Of a stretch of 64,000 nt of DNA, positions 63,460 through 64,000 are shown one piece after another (positions within the stretch are counted from its first letter, which is position 1; every line of letters starts with the position of its first letter). The notes under the pieces are model-generated. The model ran no database searches. It was not told where the DNA came from and was given only the letters and a program-made list of their open reading frames with translations. This DNA is from an uncultured Psychrobacter sp. (lineage in GTDB: Bacteria; Pseudomonadota; Gammaproteobacteria; Pseudomonadales; Moraxellaceae): positions 62,001-126,000 of the forward strand of contig CANMUI010000002.1 in NCBI GenBank assembly GCA_947501045.1, written 5' to 3'. A program made the position numbers and the translations under genes.

Positions 63460-64000
63460 TCATACCAACCATTTATCTCTGAAGTCGCCATCGGGATCAT
63501 GTTGCTGCGTTTGCTTTTTGAGATTAAATTGTCGGCAGCCTCTAGGGTCAGCGCCGACACCCGCTAAATATTGCCAATTGCCCCAGTTGCTAGCGACATC
63601 GTAATCAATCAGCTGCTGCTCAAAATAAGTGGCTCCATAACGCCAATCTAGCTCTAATTCATTGATGAAGGCGCTGGCGACCAGTTGCCGACCCCGATTG
63701 GACATGTAGCCAGTATTATTTAGCTGGCGCATACAAGCATTGACAATGGGATATGGCGTTGCGCCATTTTGCCACTGCTCAAGGCGCTGTTTATCATAGC
63801 CAGTTGACGGCGGCTGAGTGCTAATACCTTTAAACAAGAATAAGTCTTTTTGATGAGTCATGGCATACCAATAAAAATACTCGCGCCAAAGTAGCTCAAA
63901 CCATATCCAATAAGTAGAGTCATTGGCAATAACTTGACGCTCATAGCAACGCAGACGATTGAGTAAAGTCTGTACAGACAATGAGCCATTAGCAAGCCAT
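63460..64000 (-). CDS. Cryptochrome-DASH / photolyase family protein (C-terminal part, cut by window edge)
   Basis: The visible 179 residues run from WLANGSLSVQTLLNRLRCYERQ to the stop and match the FAD-binding domain of cryptochrome-DASH/class I photolyases. Segments include YWIWFELLWREYFYWYA, NACMRQLNNTGYMSNRGRQLVASAFINELELDWRYGATYFEQ, DYDVASNWGNWQYLAGVGADPRGCRQFNL and KKQTQQHDPDGDFRDKW. These flavoproteins repair UV lesions or sense light. The chain ends just after DFRDKWLV, earlier than most family members, which continue WxPEL and beyond. The N-terminal part is outside the window. Confidence 0.9.
   Translation of the reverse strand, partial: WLANGSLSVQTLLNRLRCYERQVIANDSTYWIWFELLWREYFYWYAMTHQKDLFLFKGISTQPPSTGYDKQRLEQWQNGATPYPIVNACMRQLNNTGYMSNRGRQLVASAFINELELDWRYGATYFEQQLIDYDVASNWGNWQYLAGVGADPRGCRQFNLKKQTQQHDPDGDFRDKWLV

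Noticed and set aside
1..64000. tRNA, rRNA, CRISPR, prophage or insertion sequence
   Set aside because: No cloverleaf, rRNA segment, regularly spaced repeat series, integrase or transposase was seen while reading both strands.

Overview
The window looks like chromosome of a psychrotolerant gammaproteobacterium of the Moraxellaceae, most likely Psychrobacter. I infer this from the moderate-to-low GC with very AT-rich gaps, an Hfq with a long Gly/Arg-rich tail, the lpxB-rnhB and kdsD-kdsC-lptC-lptA-lptB blocks, the carboxynorspermidine route to polyamines, and overall protein character. I see no rRNA or tRNA gene, CRISPR array, prophage or complete insertion sequence. Almost all of the window is ordinary core chromosome with small accessory pockets.

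Layout. 1-6.6 kb: the 5' half of ftsY (- strand) diverges from two small related lipoproteins and a pair of M16 peptidase-fold proteins, one with zinc-site residues and one without; a lipoprotein and an M15 peptidase follow on the other strand. 6.9-9.7 kb: rodA and rlpA (cell shape and septum), split by a 966-bp AT-rich gap. 9.8-15.2 kb: radA, then the Kdo/LPS-transport block lptB, lptA, lptC, kdsC, kdsD. 15.4-20.5 kb: hfq, miaA, mutL, tsaE, queD. 20.6-23.6 kb: an accessory-looking pocket with a truncated methyltransferase remnant, an HD hydrolase, a GNAT, and a BPL_N-domain protein divergent from the biotin transporter gene bioY. 23.6-31 kb: a BetT-like choline transporter, a sodium/solute symporter and the two carboxynorspermidine enzymes. 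31-42.2 kb: DUF924, a CAP-domain lipoprotein, rnhB, lpxB, aroG, pepN, a conserved hypothetical, a Pal-like lipoprotein and an Sfp-type phosphopantetheinyl transferase. 42.2-43.2 kb: a predicted outer-membrane protein.

43.7-56 kb is a catabolic region. An IclR-type regulator faces a long minus-strand series encoding the lower valine pathway: acyl-CoA dehydrogenase, enoyl-CoA hydratase, 3-hydroxyisobutyryl-CoA hydrolase, 3-hydroxyisobutyrate dehydrogenase and methylmalonate-semialdehyde dehydrogenase. PrpE, a second acyl-CoA ligase and an MFS transporter lie upstream. A large hairpin separates the acyl-CoA ligase from prpE, so the series is at least two transcription units.

56-64 kb is the least ordinary part. 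It holds an orphan beta-helix protein, a tandem pair of about 67% identical MBL-like proteins with an unusual histidine motif, an alpha-carbonic anhydrase lipoprotein, and an nnrS-nsrR nitric-oxide pair. The NsrR has a 42-residue insertion between two predicted cluster cysteines, and a 23-bp 11-1-11 palindrome lies upstream of nnrS. A DUF3429 membrane protein and the C-terminal part of a cryptochrome-DASH/photolyase close the window.

Functions are assigned by reading motifs and family resemblance; no database search was run. I found no clearly new multi-gene system. The best candidates for new biology are the NsrR variant with its operator, the duplicated MBL-like pair, and the BPL_N/BioY divergent pair.
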